The translations under genes and the position numbers were made by a program. The notes beneath the pieces were generated by a model. The model was not told where the DNA came from. It did no database searches and saw only the letters and a list, made by a program, of their open reading frames with translations. This document shows positions 46,601 to 56,449 of a stretch of 64,000 nt of DNA, piece after piece. Every line of letters starts with the position of its first letter. Positions within the stretch are counted from its first letter, which is position 1. Source of the DNA: Linanthus parryae (Eukaryota > Streptophyta > Magnoliopsida > Ericales > Polemoniaceae); the NCBI GenBank assembly GCA_023055425.1, contig JALGPY010000005.1:2505501-2569500 (forward strand), in the 5' to 3' direction.

Positions 46601-49171
46601 CTGTATTTTTTTATGGATCTTGGTACCTGGTACCCTGTCTTGACTATTAGTTGGTTTTCACAGAGACACTAAAACTCTTGTTTTAATTTTTATACACAAC
46701 CTGCTACTTCTGTTGTCTGGAGAGTCTGAAGTGAGTTGGAGTAGGCTACGGCAGATTTTTCGTTCTAGGTCTATGTTTTCAGAATAAAAACCAAAACATG
46801 ATATAGTTTCAGTGACTTAATATTTATTTATTTATTTTATTCCTTTGCAGCCGTTTGGAGTTCATTGGTGCCCGTTCAGTGGATTAGTGCGTCTTCAGTC
46901 ATCCTTTGAGTAAGCTCAATTTTCATTATGCTCTTAACCCTGATTTTCATTTCCAGTATGTTGATGAAGTTGTTTTTTCCCTTCGAACTTAAAGTTATCT
47001 CTCATATCGTCTTTGTGCTCATGCAGTTTAGTGACTAAGAAGAGGTTTATTATTTCTTATTATGTATAGGATTGCTTGCCATTTTATGGCTCGAAATTGG
47101 TTGGTAATTCATAGGGAGGCATACCTTGATGAAACATTATTACACATCACTTAAATGCACACCCTGCTGTCAGTTAAGTTTCTTAGGTTGATGCTTTATC
47201 TGAGGTCGTAGTATAGGAATGAAACATTATCACAATTCAATGTATTTAGATGATCTTACCGAGTAATGATCTTTCCTTGATTTCAGGGAAGTTGATTCTC
47301 CACCAACAGCATGTAAGTCTGATTTCTTATCACTAAAAGTAAAAAAATCCCAGTCTTTTGAACTCGGTAGTCAATTAACTCGAAACTGTTGTCGGTCAAT
47401 GCAGATCATAACATACAGAGACACCCTGTGGTATTCACTGAACCTGCACCTGCAGCATCTCCACCTCATTCATATGTTGCTTACCTCGGACCAGTTCCTG
47501 CTGCTGCTGCTGCTGCTGCTACTCCAAACACCAATGAGAATGTTGAAGATCACAACTTGAATCCTCCTCCTCCTCGTTGGAACGGCATGTCTGGACAGAA
47601 CGAGGTTTATACTCCGCACAGCTTTCCTCCTGCTGCCATTGATGTTCAATATCATCAAAACTGGGCTCCTCATCATCGTTCCCATCCTTTCCCTCCTGTA
47701 AATGGCGGTGGTCATATTAGCGGCGGCACTAATAGCACAGAGCAGGCTCCGGTTCCTTCTGCAACCATTAGATCTATCAGGGCAGAGTATGATCCTGCAA
47801 CAAGATCTTTTCGCCCTTATATCCAACCGTTTGTTTATGGTCATGGGTAAGCTTTTCTTAACAATTTCTCAAGTAGACAACGCGGATTATTATTATTTCT
47901 TGATGCTCTTACAATCGTGTTCATCCCGTTAGGCCTTGTTTGGTATGCTATAAGGTGGGTCGGGGGAGGGGGGGGGGGCATAAGGATAACTTCATACTTA
48001 TTGTCTCTTATTCCGTGTTTGTGTGCGGTATAATCTACGGTTATGTTTGTTTTTTGGCTTAGATATGAGGAATTGATGGTACTGGGGATTGATAATGCTG
48101 TGTGGGACATAAGATGCTGTTTTTTTTATGGGATTAGAGTAGGTATTGGCGGTAAAATGACTTACTAATTCATAAAATAGGAATCTAACTGGAAGAAACA
48201 TAACAAGAGGGATAACATTTGATATAGGAAGGACAAGTTTGTAAGTTCACTACCAAGCTATTACAATACATGATACCCCATGGTATTATTAATCCCATGT
48301 TACAGGGCTTATGAGTGGATACAGTGATACCAGTACCTAACTCAGTTTCATCAACAAACAACATTCTTGCTTGTTCAGGCTTATGAATCCCATCTTGTAT
48401 GCACAAGCGAGAAAACAAACATGCCCTACACGTATTAAGTTATACTCCCTTATCCCCACCCCCTCAAATTTGCCTACAAATAAGCCAGATAAGGTGTGTG
48501 GGGTTAGAGTGGGGGTGCAACAAAGACTATAATACCCCCATACAAAAGCCTATATCACATATCCTGCCTTATGCTAGTACAATCATATCCTACGTCAATT
48601 CCTAGTATATCTCTTATCCCCATGATTTTTATACCTTACCCAAACGAAGCCTTAATATGCTTATTTTCTCATCTTTAAAATCATTTGATACGCGAAATGG
48701 AATCTCATGTTCCTTTCAGTTGTCTCTTTTTTTCTTCTAATATTGTGTCTTGTGTCCATCTTTTGCAGCCGGTCTCATGAAAGAGTACAAGCTTCGCATG
48801 CAATCCATCATCCACCACAACCTCGCAATCCTCATCGCATACCCTCCCATGTCCTTCCTGGTATTAGAAGATTCACTGGTCCGAGGGGCTTAATGCCAGC
48901 AATTCCGGCGAGCTCTCATTCCGATCAAAGCAGCGGTGGCGGTGGCTACTTCATCTTTCCTCCTCCAAGCATGTCAGGGCGGAACCCACATGACCCCGAG
49001 TTCCTTGCGCAGAGTCGTCTCCGCTTACGCGAAATGGATCACTTGACGCGGGTCCCGGGGGTCCCATTCGAACGAGAATCAGGCAGGGGCCCGTTACATC
49101 ATCCCGGTGGTGGTGCACATCCCGAGGCTGTTAACAGATCCGGTAGCGTTTGGCCTAGGCAGTGGTCTTGA
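40615..49171 (+). CDS. RFI2: RING-H2 E3 ubiquitin ligase, RFI2-like
   Basis: Six exons (40615-40741, 45379-45551, 46851-46909, 47287-47312, 47405-47846, 48769-49171) join in frame to 409 residues. The N-terminal RING has C16, C19, C36, H38, H41, C44, C57 and C60 (PCSICLDLVIDNGD, LQCGHQFHLDCIGSAFN, GAMQCPNCRKVERG). This is the signature of the RFI2 group; Arabidopsis RFI2 is a nuclear RING protein that modulates phytochrome signalling and flowering. The rest is low-complexity and rich in Pro, His, Ala and Gly, with an Ala run coded by GCT repeats near 47500. The first exon has only the first half of the RING, and intron 1 is 4.6 kb. Exon 4 is a 26-nt microexon. Introns 1 and 5 carry an hAT MITE and a Harbinger MITE. 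The match to RFI2 rests on the RING half; ligase activity is inferred. Confidence 0.85.
42659..42802. repeat. 72-bp tandem duplication in RFI2 intron 1
   Basis: CGTGATTGGTGGAATCCG...CATTCCAT is present twice (42659 and 42731) with only two or three differences. Confidence 0.9.
44050..44506. mobile_element. hAT-type MITE, 8-bp TSD ATGTGAAG
   Basis: The left end is TAGGGTTTGTTTACGAGCCG and the right end CGGCTCGTTTGCAGCTCTA. The inverted parts share AAACGAGCCGAGC with a few mismatches. ATGTGAAG flanks both ends exactly (44042-44049, 44507-44514). It lies in RFI2 intron 1. Confidence 0.8.
47932..48651. mobile_element. PIF/Harbinger-type MITE, TSD TTA
   Basis: GGCCTTGTTTGGTA and TACCCAAACGAAGCC are inverted with small mismatches, and TTA stands on both sides (47929-47931, 48652-48654). 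It occupies most of RFI2 intron 5. Confidence 0.75.
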
Positions 49172-50777
49172 AATGACCTGCTTTGGTGGGGTTTTTAATC
49201 TATTTTCGGTAAGTTTCGGCCAGCCTATTGATAGTGGTGCTGGATAATTGAACATAAGCTATCTGAATGTTGAGGACGTAAATTTCCGTATGCGAACTGT
49301 TTTCTGTAAATTTTGGTTAGACTTGTTGGTGTCTGCTGTTATATAGATTTGAGGGAAACTGTGTAACTATTTTCGGGGAATCCATGTAGATTTGCTCCTG
49401 AATTTGGGAATTTCTTCATGGTTTATATCTTTTTACAATATTTTGAATATTTGTGTTAGCTTTATGTAGCTCTGCGGAGCCCTAGGGTTCATAAAAGCAG
49501 GCTGAAAAGATCTTCAAATTTTGCGCTTCCAGCGGCTTAATCTGGAAAGCGTAAAATAGAGAAGATACATAGTGAGTGTTTGTAGTCGTTGGTCATTGTG
49601 GCAGTGTAAGATGTTTTTAAAATGCGACTTGTGACTGTTTCTTAGACATAATCTGTTTTTTTACAACTTTTGAGGAATAGGTGGTGGTTAGCTTAGACTG
49701 ATATTGTAGTAATAATTGTTGGGTAAATGTGACTCTTGACTCAACTTCTTTTGAGGAATAGGTGGTTGTGGCCGTCAAGCAATTTTTAACTGTTGGGTAA
49801 ATGCGACTTGCGACTGTTTCTTGGAAAGCAACTCCTTTTTTGAAAACCACTTTGAGTAGGCGGTGGTTTGCTTTCTAAGACATTGTTGGGTAAATGTGTC
49901 TCTTGAATCAATTTTTGAGAACTAGGTGGTGGTCTCTTTCTAAGACTTGCAGTGGGCAGTCAAGCAATTTTGAACTGTTGTGTATACTCGACTTGTGACT
50001 ATTTCTTAGACAACAACTGTTTTTTTACATCAATTTTCGAGGTATAGGTGGTGGTTTGCTTTCTAAAGATTGAGGATTTCAATTGTTGAGTAAATGTGAC
50101 TCTTAACTTTTGAGAAATAGGTGGTGGTCTGCTTTTAAGACTTGCAATTTTGCTGGTTGGGTAAATGTGCCTTGACTGATTATTGAACCATTCCTTTTTT
50201 GACATCAACTTTTGAGAAACAAGTATTGAACTATTTCTAAGACTGAGATTTTGTTTAGATGATTGAACAACAAATTTTGTCCTTGTTATTTAAAAATCTC
50301 CCAAACGTATCATTGTTTATATACTATTTGGCAATCTTGGACCGTGCTCCTGTTCCAGTAAAAGTGAGTCTTATATTCACTTCATTGGCTTGGGTTAGAG
50401 AACTTTGCATGACCTAATGACGTGCATACGAAGTGTAGAAATTAATAACCACCTACTATTTACCCCGAAAGACCATCCAAATTAGAGGAACTCATTATGT
50501 ATAAACCAACTATTTACATTTTTTCTTTTCTTCAAAAGTTGATTGAGATGAACCACATGTTTCAAACCCAGAACCTACAAAATCAGAGATATCTCCAGTC
50601 TCCAAACATACTCGTTATCAAATAACGAGCATCAGCTAACAAATACAACTATTCACTAATATATTTAAAATATCGTGCGTGTAGTATCGAGTAAAATGAG
50701 AACGTAATAGTAACAACAAGATGCATATGGAAATTTTTGTAGGAAGATTAGTCTTTTCTTGGTCTCCAGCGACACCA
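49172..50777. other. Spacer between RFI2 and the beta-glucosidase cluster
   Basis: It contains the RFI2 3' flank, the degenerate tandem repeat at 49610-50225, and an AT-rich stretch with no recognisable gene. Confidence 0.5.
49610..50225. repeat. Degenerate tandem repeat, AGGTGGTGGT units
   Basis: About six imperfect units combine TTTTGAGGAATAGGTGGTGG, TTGCTTTCTAAGACTTG and TGTTGGGTAAATGTGACTCT. The spacing is irregular (roughly 65-125 bases) and order varies between units. No mobile-element ends were seen. Confidence 0.7.
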
Positions 50778-51196
50778 TTAGGCCGCCAAATCCTCGCCGC
50801 TTCCTTTCAAGAAATCGGAGTACCAGAGCGCAGAGAGCTTAGGGTATCTTGTCAAATCCTTGCTGCCCAAATCTACGTAGTATAAGCCAAAAGAAAATTC
50901 CTCGTCCAGTAACTCAACTAGATCCATGAAGGACCAACAGAAGTAGCCTCTGACATTTGATCCATTCCTTGCAAAATTTGCAGTGAAGAAAACAGGAAGC
51001 CAAACCATTTAGCTATATGTACATCTTTCAACTAGTATGCTTTATCTAACTGTGTCGGCGATTCAGAGTAAAAATTGAACATACCTAATGGCATCAAGCA
51101 CACCGCCAATGTAAGCCTCCAAGTATATCACCCTTGGTGTGTCGTCCAATGTCGCATCCCTCCGCGACATTTGACCTGCCATAAAAGAAGCAGCGT

Positions 51197-51282
<86 letters not shown>

Positions 51283-54200
51283 ACCATTTTCATGGATGTA
51301 AATAGGGGGGTTACCATACAACTGCTTGAAATACTCCAGCAGGTTTTGCAGACCAGATGGATTAACAGGAAACTGAGTTAAGAAAACCAGCAAGTAGGAT
51401 GATAAAGAAAACTTTCCCAGTAATTAGTTACTACTAATACATCAATCTCACACAACTTTGTCTCAAGCCTTTTACCTGATCTGGAGGGCCATCTACAACA
51501 GACAATAACCTTAATCAGAAAGGTGCCAACCTTAAACATCACAAGTGTCATTTGAGAAAGTTACTTACATATGAATTTCACCGCCATGTCCCCAAGATAA
51601 TCCCTTTCAGCAACTTTCAAGCTGCTAGATTGGTCTTGGATGTGCACCGTGAAGTAATGGTTCACTCCTATGAAGTCGGCTGAACCCTTGATAAGATCCG
51701 ATTCTTCTTCAGTAAAAACTGGAATTCTTGCACCCGCATTCCTCTTCATTATCACAGGATAGTCTCCATATATCAGCGGATCAAGAAACCTAGTACTTAA
51801 TAAGATTATCATCCCAAGAGACGCCCAAAAACCATTTCAATTTGAACTTGTTCTAATGTTTGTCACTCACCATCCGATAAGGAAATCGTTTGATCTTTTA
51901 GTTGCAATCACATCTTCTTTTGCATTTGTATAAGGAATAGTCCAGTAAGAAAACAGGTTAATCCCTATGAGTCCGCGTTGCATTACCTGTTACAGCACAA
52001 ATTACTCCAGATGTTTCTTTAGTACTATTAAGAGCATCTCCAAGAGATGGTGTAAAAACTGTCTTTGGCACAAATATAGGCCAGATTTGCCCAAAAACCA
52101 GGTCCAACAGCTGGTGCAAAATCTGGCCTATATTTGCACCTGACCTATTTTTGGACCACATCTGGCCTAAACCAAAGACAATTTGGACCTGGTGTAAAAA
52201 TTAAAAAAAATCAGTTTTAATGCTCTCCTCCTCTCCACTTCTCCTACAAATTCAACATTTCGATTAATTATTCACTCACTTCAACAAATTAATTAATTTG
52301 TTATTTAAAAATAATGATTCGTTATTTATTACTAATTAATTATTTATAATAAATAAATAAATAAATAAAAACAAATAAATAATTACAAATTCTCCCACTT
52401 CAACAAATTAAACAATTCGTTATTTTTTTTCTCTAAATTTAATTAGTTATTAAACATATGTAGTAGCATGATTGTTTAATAACGGAAACTATAAAATAAT
52501 TAAATAATGCTGGTGGCCTATATTTAGGCCATCTGCTGGAGCGAAAACTCAAAAAGTGCTGGTGTAAAATTTAGGACTGGTACAAATTTAGTCTAAGGAC
52601 AACTTTGCTGTTGGAGATGCTCTAAGGTAAGATGGCTTGAGCCCCTAGGGCGTAGCACAGTTGGTACTTGGTGGGGAAGATTTTGCTCCAAGGTGCAAGG
52701 TTCAAGTCATCAGCGTGGGAGTTCCACCCTTAACAGGTGGGCTCCTTGTGGGCACCATGCACTGGCCCTCCCCCATTAGGAGGCCGCTGTGTACCTGATT
52801 TACCCCTCTCTGGTGGCTTGGGGCGGTGCCAGAGGGGCAGTTAGGGTGGTTGTCTCCACCTTTTGCTCCAAGGTAAGATAGCTTGACAGTGACAATAAAC
52901 TACACAAGATCTGACATTATACCTGGTACTTTGTCTTGTACAATCTTGAAGCTGACGCATGCGCCAGCAAGATGTGATGGGCAGCAATATATGGCTCAAC
53001 TGAGGAGTTACCCACAGAACAGTTCCCGTAAGGAAAAGAGCATCTTCTAGGAGGTTCATTTCCTAAATCATACCCAGACAAGACGAAGACGTTTGCTTCA
53101 TTCACTGTACTCCAGTGCTTAATCCTATCACCGAATTCTCTGAAGCATACATCAGCATATGCCGCGAAGTCTTTTCTGCATAGGGAAACAAGTAACTAAA
53201 CCTAGAGACAGGAAAAATAACGAGAAATGGTGGGAGGGAGAGAATTAGTACACCATCTTTCGACTAATCCATCCTTCATATTCATCTTCAAGAGCCTGAG
53301 GCGAGTCATAGTGCATTAATGTAACATGCGGTTCAATTCCTGCTTGAAAAGAGATACAAGACTTAAAGTCATTATATATTCGCTTATAGTGCTATACATG
53401 CACTATGAGAATTGACATATAACCCCTACACAGTATTGAGATTATAGGCATCACACCCCAAAAAGCAGACAACTGTTAGTCTCTTATCATAGTGTATCAC
53501 ACTGTCAGCGAACATATACTACAAGGGGGTTATATGTCAAAAGTTCTGTAATCATGATATTCTCAATGAACTTAAGAGGGAATGATGGTTTGGACCGTGT
53601 TTGATGAGTTCGTTGATGAGGTTGTTGTAATACTCTAAAGCCTTTGTGTTAACAGGTCCTCTTCCATCTACAAAAGGAGCAAGAAACTATTATTGCGATT
53701 CTTCATGTAGAAAGAACCCTATAATTGCTTGTAGAAAGAACTCTTACTTGGTATGAGTCTCGGCCATGAGATGGAGAACCTGTAAGCCTCCAGGCCAGTG
53801 TCTACCATAAGTTGGACATCTTCCTATTCAAAATGTTAATAAAAACCCAAGTAAAACATCATAGGAATGTATAAATGCAGCAAAGAATTCTTAACAACAA
53901 AGAAGAAGAAACCTTGTATCTATGATAGCCATCACAAGCAGTGTCTCCTCTGGCTGTAGTGGCACTTCCTGACAGTTGAAGTTTCAACTTTTGTACAATT
54001 AATAAACATTTTAGTTCACATTTGAGTTCCAAGGAATGAAGTAGTTACCAGCATGAGAAAAAGTGTCCCATATGCTGGGAGTCCTTCCATCTTCAAGTGC
54101 TGCTCCCTCGTACTAGAGTATTCAAATTTAGTACTAGTTATTAGGGGTGAGCAAAACTCACCCAAACCGGCCGCCCCAAACCGGCCCACATCAAACCGGT

Positions 54201-54717
54201 CCGAATTTAACACCCGTTCGTGCTACTTGATTGGGTACGGTTATAAAATCGCAAACCCGAACTAACTTTGATTGATCATGGTTTTAGATTTAGCAAAACC
54301 GTTTAGGACCGGTCCGGTCCGAGTAAATTTTTACATGAAAAAATTACATATTGTAGTTAGATAACACCGTACGATAACTAAATTTCTATGCCCGAATAAT
54401 AGTTTAGTTGAATTTCCTCATAAATAACTCATCTTTTCTAACAAACTATGTTAAAATTTTCAATTCCAAATACGAAGCTTATGCATCTTTATTTTTTTTA
54501 AGTAAATTTATACATTTTTCAAATAACTTATTTAGATTTAACAATCCGTTCAACCCGGTCCGAGTTGGGCCGAGTCGATAAGTTAAGTTTGATTCGGGTA
54601 TCGAGAACAATTGATTGGGTTTGGATTGAACGTTCTCCAACCCGTACCTATTGGGCCGGGGCAAAATTTTCGACAATACCCGCCCAAACCGGTCCGTGCT
54701 CACCCCTACTAGTTATC

Positions 54718-54779
<62 letters not shown>

Positions 54780-54941
54780 GTAAGCTGAGGACCCAGAACC
54801 AAAGACAAAATCAGGAGGCGATGGGAAGTCACCTCTGTTATATGCTTGAGAAGCCAAGACTGTGGCTTGAACTGCAGAATTATGAATGCCAAATAGAGAT
54901 AGCACACACCAGAGCTTGATGATAGTAGTGGTAACAGCCAT
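50778..54941 (-). CDS. BGLU: GH1 beta-glucosidase A
   Basis: Thirteen exons on the minus strand (54941-54777, 54112-54049, 53968-53913, 53823-53748, 53667-53596, 53339-53252, 53175-52923, 51986-51871, 51789-51569, 51492-51476, 51372-51285, 51175-51085, 50967-50778) join without stops into 498 residues, the usual size and exon plan of plant GH1 enzymes. A signal peptide ([18 protein letters not shown]) precedes [34 protein letters not shown]. The acid/base Glu is about residue 200 in STVNEANVF; the nucleophile is about residue 404 in YIHENG. The late motif [26 protein letters not shown] is present. The enzyme should cleave beta-glucosides in the secretory pathway, vacuole or apoplast; the substrate is unknown. 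Exon 6 uses the donor GGT|GTACTA. An in-frame ATG 15 bases upstream (54956) is an alternative start. Introns hold an hAT MITE, a Harbinger MITE and a SINE. Confidence 0.88.
51201..51280. repeat. (CT)40 next to a 5' splice site, gene A intron 11
   Basis: On the gene strand the donor reads AATG|GTAACTCTCTCT, so the microsatellite begins a few bases into the intron. Genes B and C have the same arrangement. Confidence 0.9.
52032..52622. mobile_element. PIF/Harbinger-type MITE, TSD TAA
   Basis: GAGCATCTCCAAGAG and CTGTTGGAGATGCTC are near-perfect inverses. TAA flanks both ends (52029-52031, 52623-52625). Sub-terminal words (GGCCTATATTTG, TGGTGTAAAA) repeat in inverted order; the centre is AT-rich. 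It lies in gene A intron 7. Confidence 0.85.
52641..52869 (+). mobile_element. Au-like SINE with 17-bp TSD
   Basis: The A box GGGCGTAGCACAGTTGGTA and B box AAGGTTCAAGTCATC are followed by a Pro/Gly-codon-like GC-rich body (GGGGCGGTGCCAGAGGGG). AAGGTAAGATGGCTTGA (52624-52640) and AAGGTAAGATAGCTTGA (52870-52886) form the duplication, one mismatch. The insertion site abuts the MITE ending at 52622. Confidence 0.8.
54142..54708. mobile_element. hAT-type MITE, 8-bp TSD CTAGTTAT
   Basis: The termini TAGGGGTGAGCA and TGCTCACCCCTA are exact inverses, and CTAGTTAT is on both sides (54134-54141, 54709-54716). The interior has repeated ACCGGTCCG-type words. It lies in gene A intron 1, between a (CT)n tract and exon 2. 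Confidence 0.9.
54721..54775. repeat. (CT)n at the donor of gene A intron 1
   Basis: On the gene strand the exon ends TACCAG and the intron starts GTCTCTCTCT, so the donor GT is the first unit of the microsatellite. Gene B intron 1 (61965-61994) has the same layout. Confidence 0.9.
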
Positions 54942-55895
54942 TTCCTTCAAACTCATCCCTCTTTCTAGCTCTCTCAATATCTAAAAGAAGAAAGTTCTTT
55001 AAGAAAGCTCTTTCATTTTAGACCAGAAGAATTTGCTTCTTTTGGATAGTGCCACGTCATTGAAACAATTCCAAAAAGGGTAAACTGCACTTTCTCCCCC
55101 CTTAAAGTTTGATGCAAAGACACTTCCACCCATTCCAGTTTGAAAAATGACACTTTCACTAACTCAGTGTGCCAAATTTCAGGGCACCTACACTGCCTAA
55201 TTGTGATGGTGTTAGTCTAGGTTGAGTGTCCGACAGTGACAGTAGTTTTTCGGACAAATTTGCGCTCTTACAATGCGGAACAACCCAATCAGTGGGTGCA
55301 ATTAGTGCCTTAAGTTTGGCACATTGAAAGGGTGAAAGTGTCAGTTTCACAAACTAGAAGGGGTGAAAGTGTCTTTGAGTCAACCAAAGTATCAGTTACC
55401 CTTCCAAAAATAGGCAAAATAATGTTTCTCTTCTTACCATGTACTCCTATGCAAGTATGACTATGTTAAAGTAGTGGTAATTTGTTAGTATTTGGACTTA
55501 TATGTAATGCTATAATACTGCAAGGGTAAAATGATCCTTTGACACTTGACAGTGAGCTGTTAGCTTAGCTAGTGAGTGTTAGTATAAGTAAGTAAAGTGA
55601 ATTTAGTTAGTTATACCTGTAACAAACTTTTATTTCACTCTAATATACATTTTCCCTCTTCATCTTCTTCCCTCTTTATGCATTTCGCTCAAGAACCCTA
55701 GGTTCTTCAGCAGACTACAATAACAACCCTTACCTGCACTGAGACTTCCCAGCAGTGTGCTCCTTGAGTAACATGAACTACGTAGTAGTAAAAAACAGCA
55801 AGATATTTCTATCTGAATGAAAACTTGTCTTTATTCAACCGTACCAGAATCAACTTAAGAAGAATAATAGTTACAAACACCCCCCACTAGAATGT
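54942..55895. other. Spacer between genes A and B
   Basis: It holds the gene A leader, a Mutator-like MITE (55078-55401), and AT-rich sequence ending in the gene B 3' flank. The string CAGCAAGATATTTCTATCTG near 55797 is the empty site of the short LTR at 62616. Confidence 0.5.
55078..55401. mobile_element. Mutator-like MITE, 9-bp TSD TTCCAAAAA
   Basis: It starts GGGTAAACTGCACTTTC and ends TATCAGTTACCC. TTCCAAAAA is repeated exactly on both sides (55069-55077, 55402-55410). The interior words (GACACTTTCAC, AAGGGGTGAAAGTGTC) match the family at 10775, 28085 and 29890. Confidence 0.8.
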
Positions 55896-56449
55896 TTACT
55901 GGGAAGAAAGAGTTTCCAGAACAGTCTTCTTTCCTTTGGTCATAGGAAGTATCTTCTTTTCATCTCCAATGGCAACACCAAGACTTGTGTTGTTTCCCTT
56001 CAAGAAATTGGAGTACCAAAGTGCAGAGAGCTTAGGGTATCTTGTCAAATCCTTGCTGTCCAAATCTACATAGTACAAGCCAAACGAAGTTTCCTCGTCC
56101 ACTAACTCAACCACATCCATGAAAGACCAATAGAAGTAGCCTTTAACATTTGATCCGTTCCTGGCGAAGTTTCCATTATTCAAGAATAAGAAAAGAAAAA
56201 AATTAGCTACATTCGTTACAAGAAAGCCAGAACACTTGTCAAATGTACTAGTGATATGAAGTACTTCTTGTGCTCGATATTCCAAAAAAAAAATCAACCC
56301 CTAATAAGACCTGAACTGAAAGATTGTTTGCGATAGCTCGAACCAACAGTGCTCCAACTTAATGTAAATTAAACATACCTGATTGCATCAAGCACAGCAC
56401 CAATGTAACCCTGCATATATTTCACCCTTGTCATGTCATTGAATGTCGC

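Noticed and set aside
51063..51393. Long SLSLSL / RERERE open frames at the GA/CT tracts
   Set aside because: They are microsatellite translations. The real exons stop at the donor just before the tract.
53252..53256. Exon 6 of gene A ending at AAGATG|GTGTAC
   Set aside because: That donor breaks the frame into exon 7. The donor two bases on (GGT|GTACTA) restores it and is shared with gene B.
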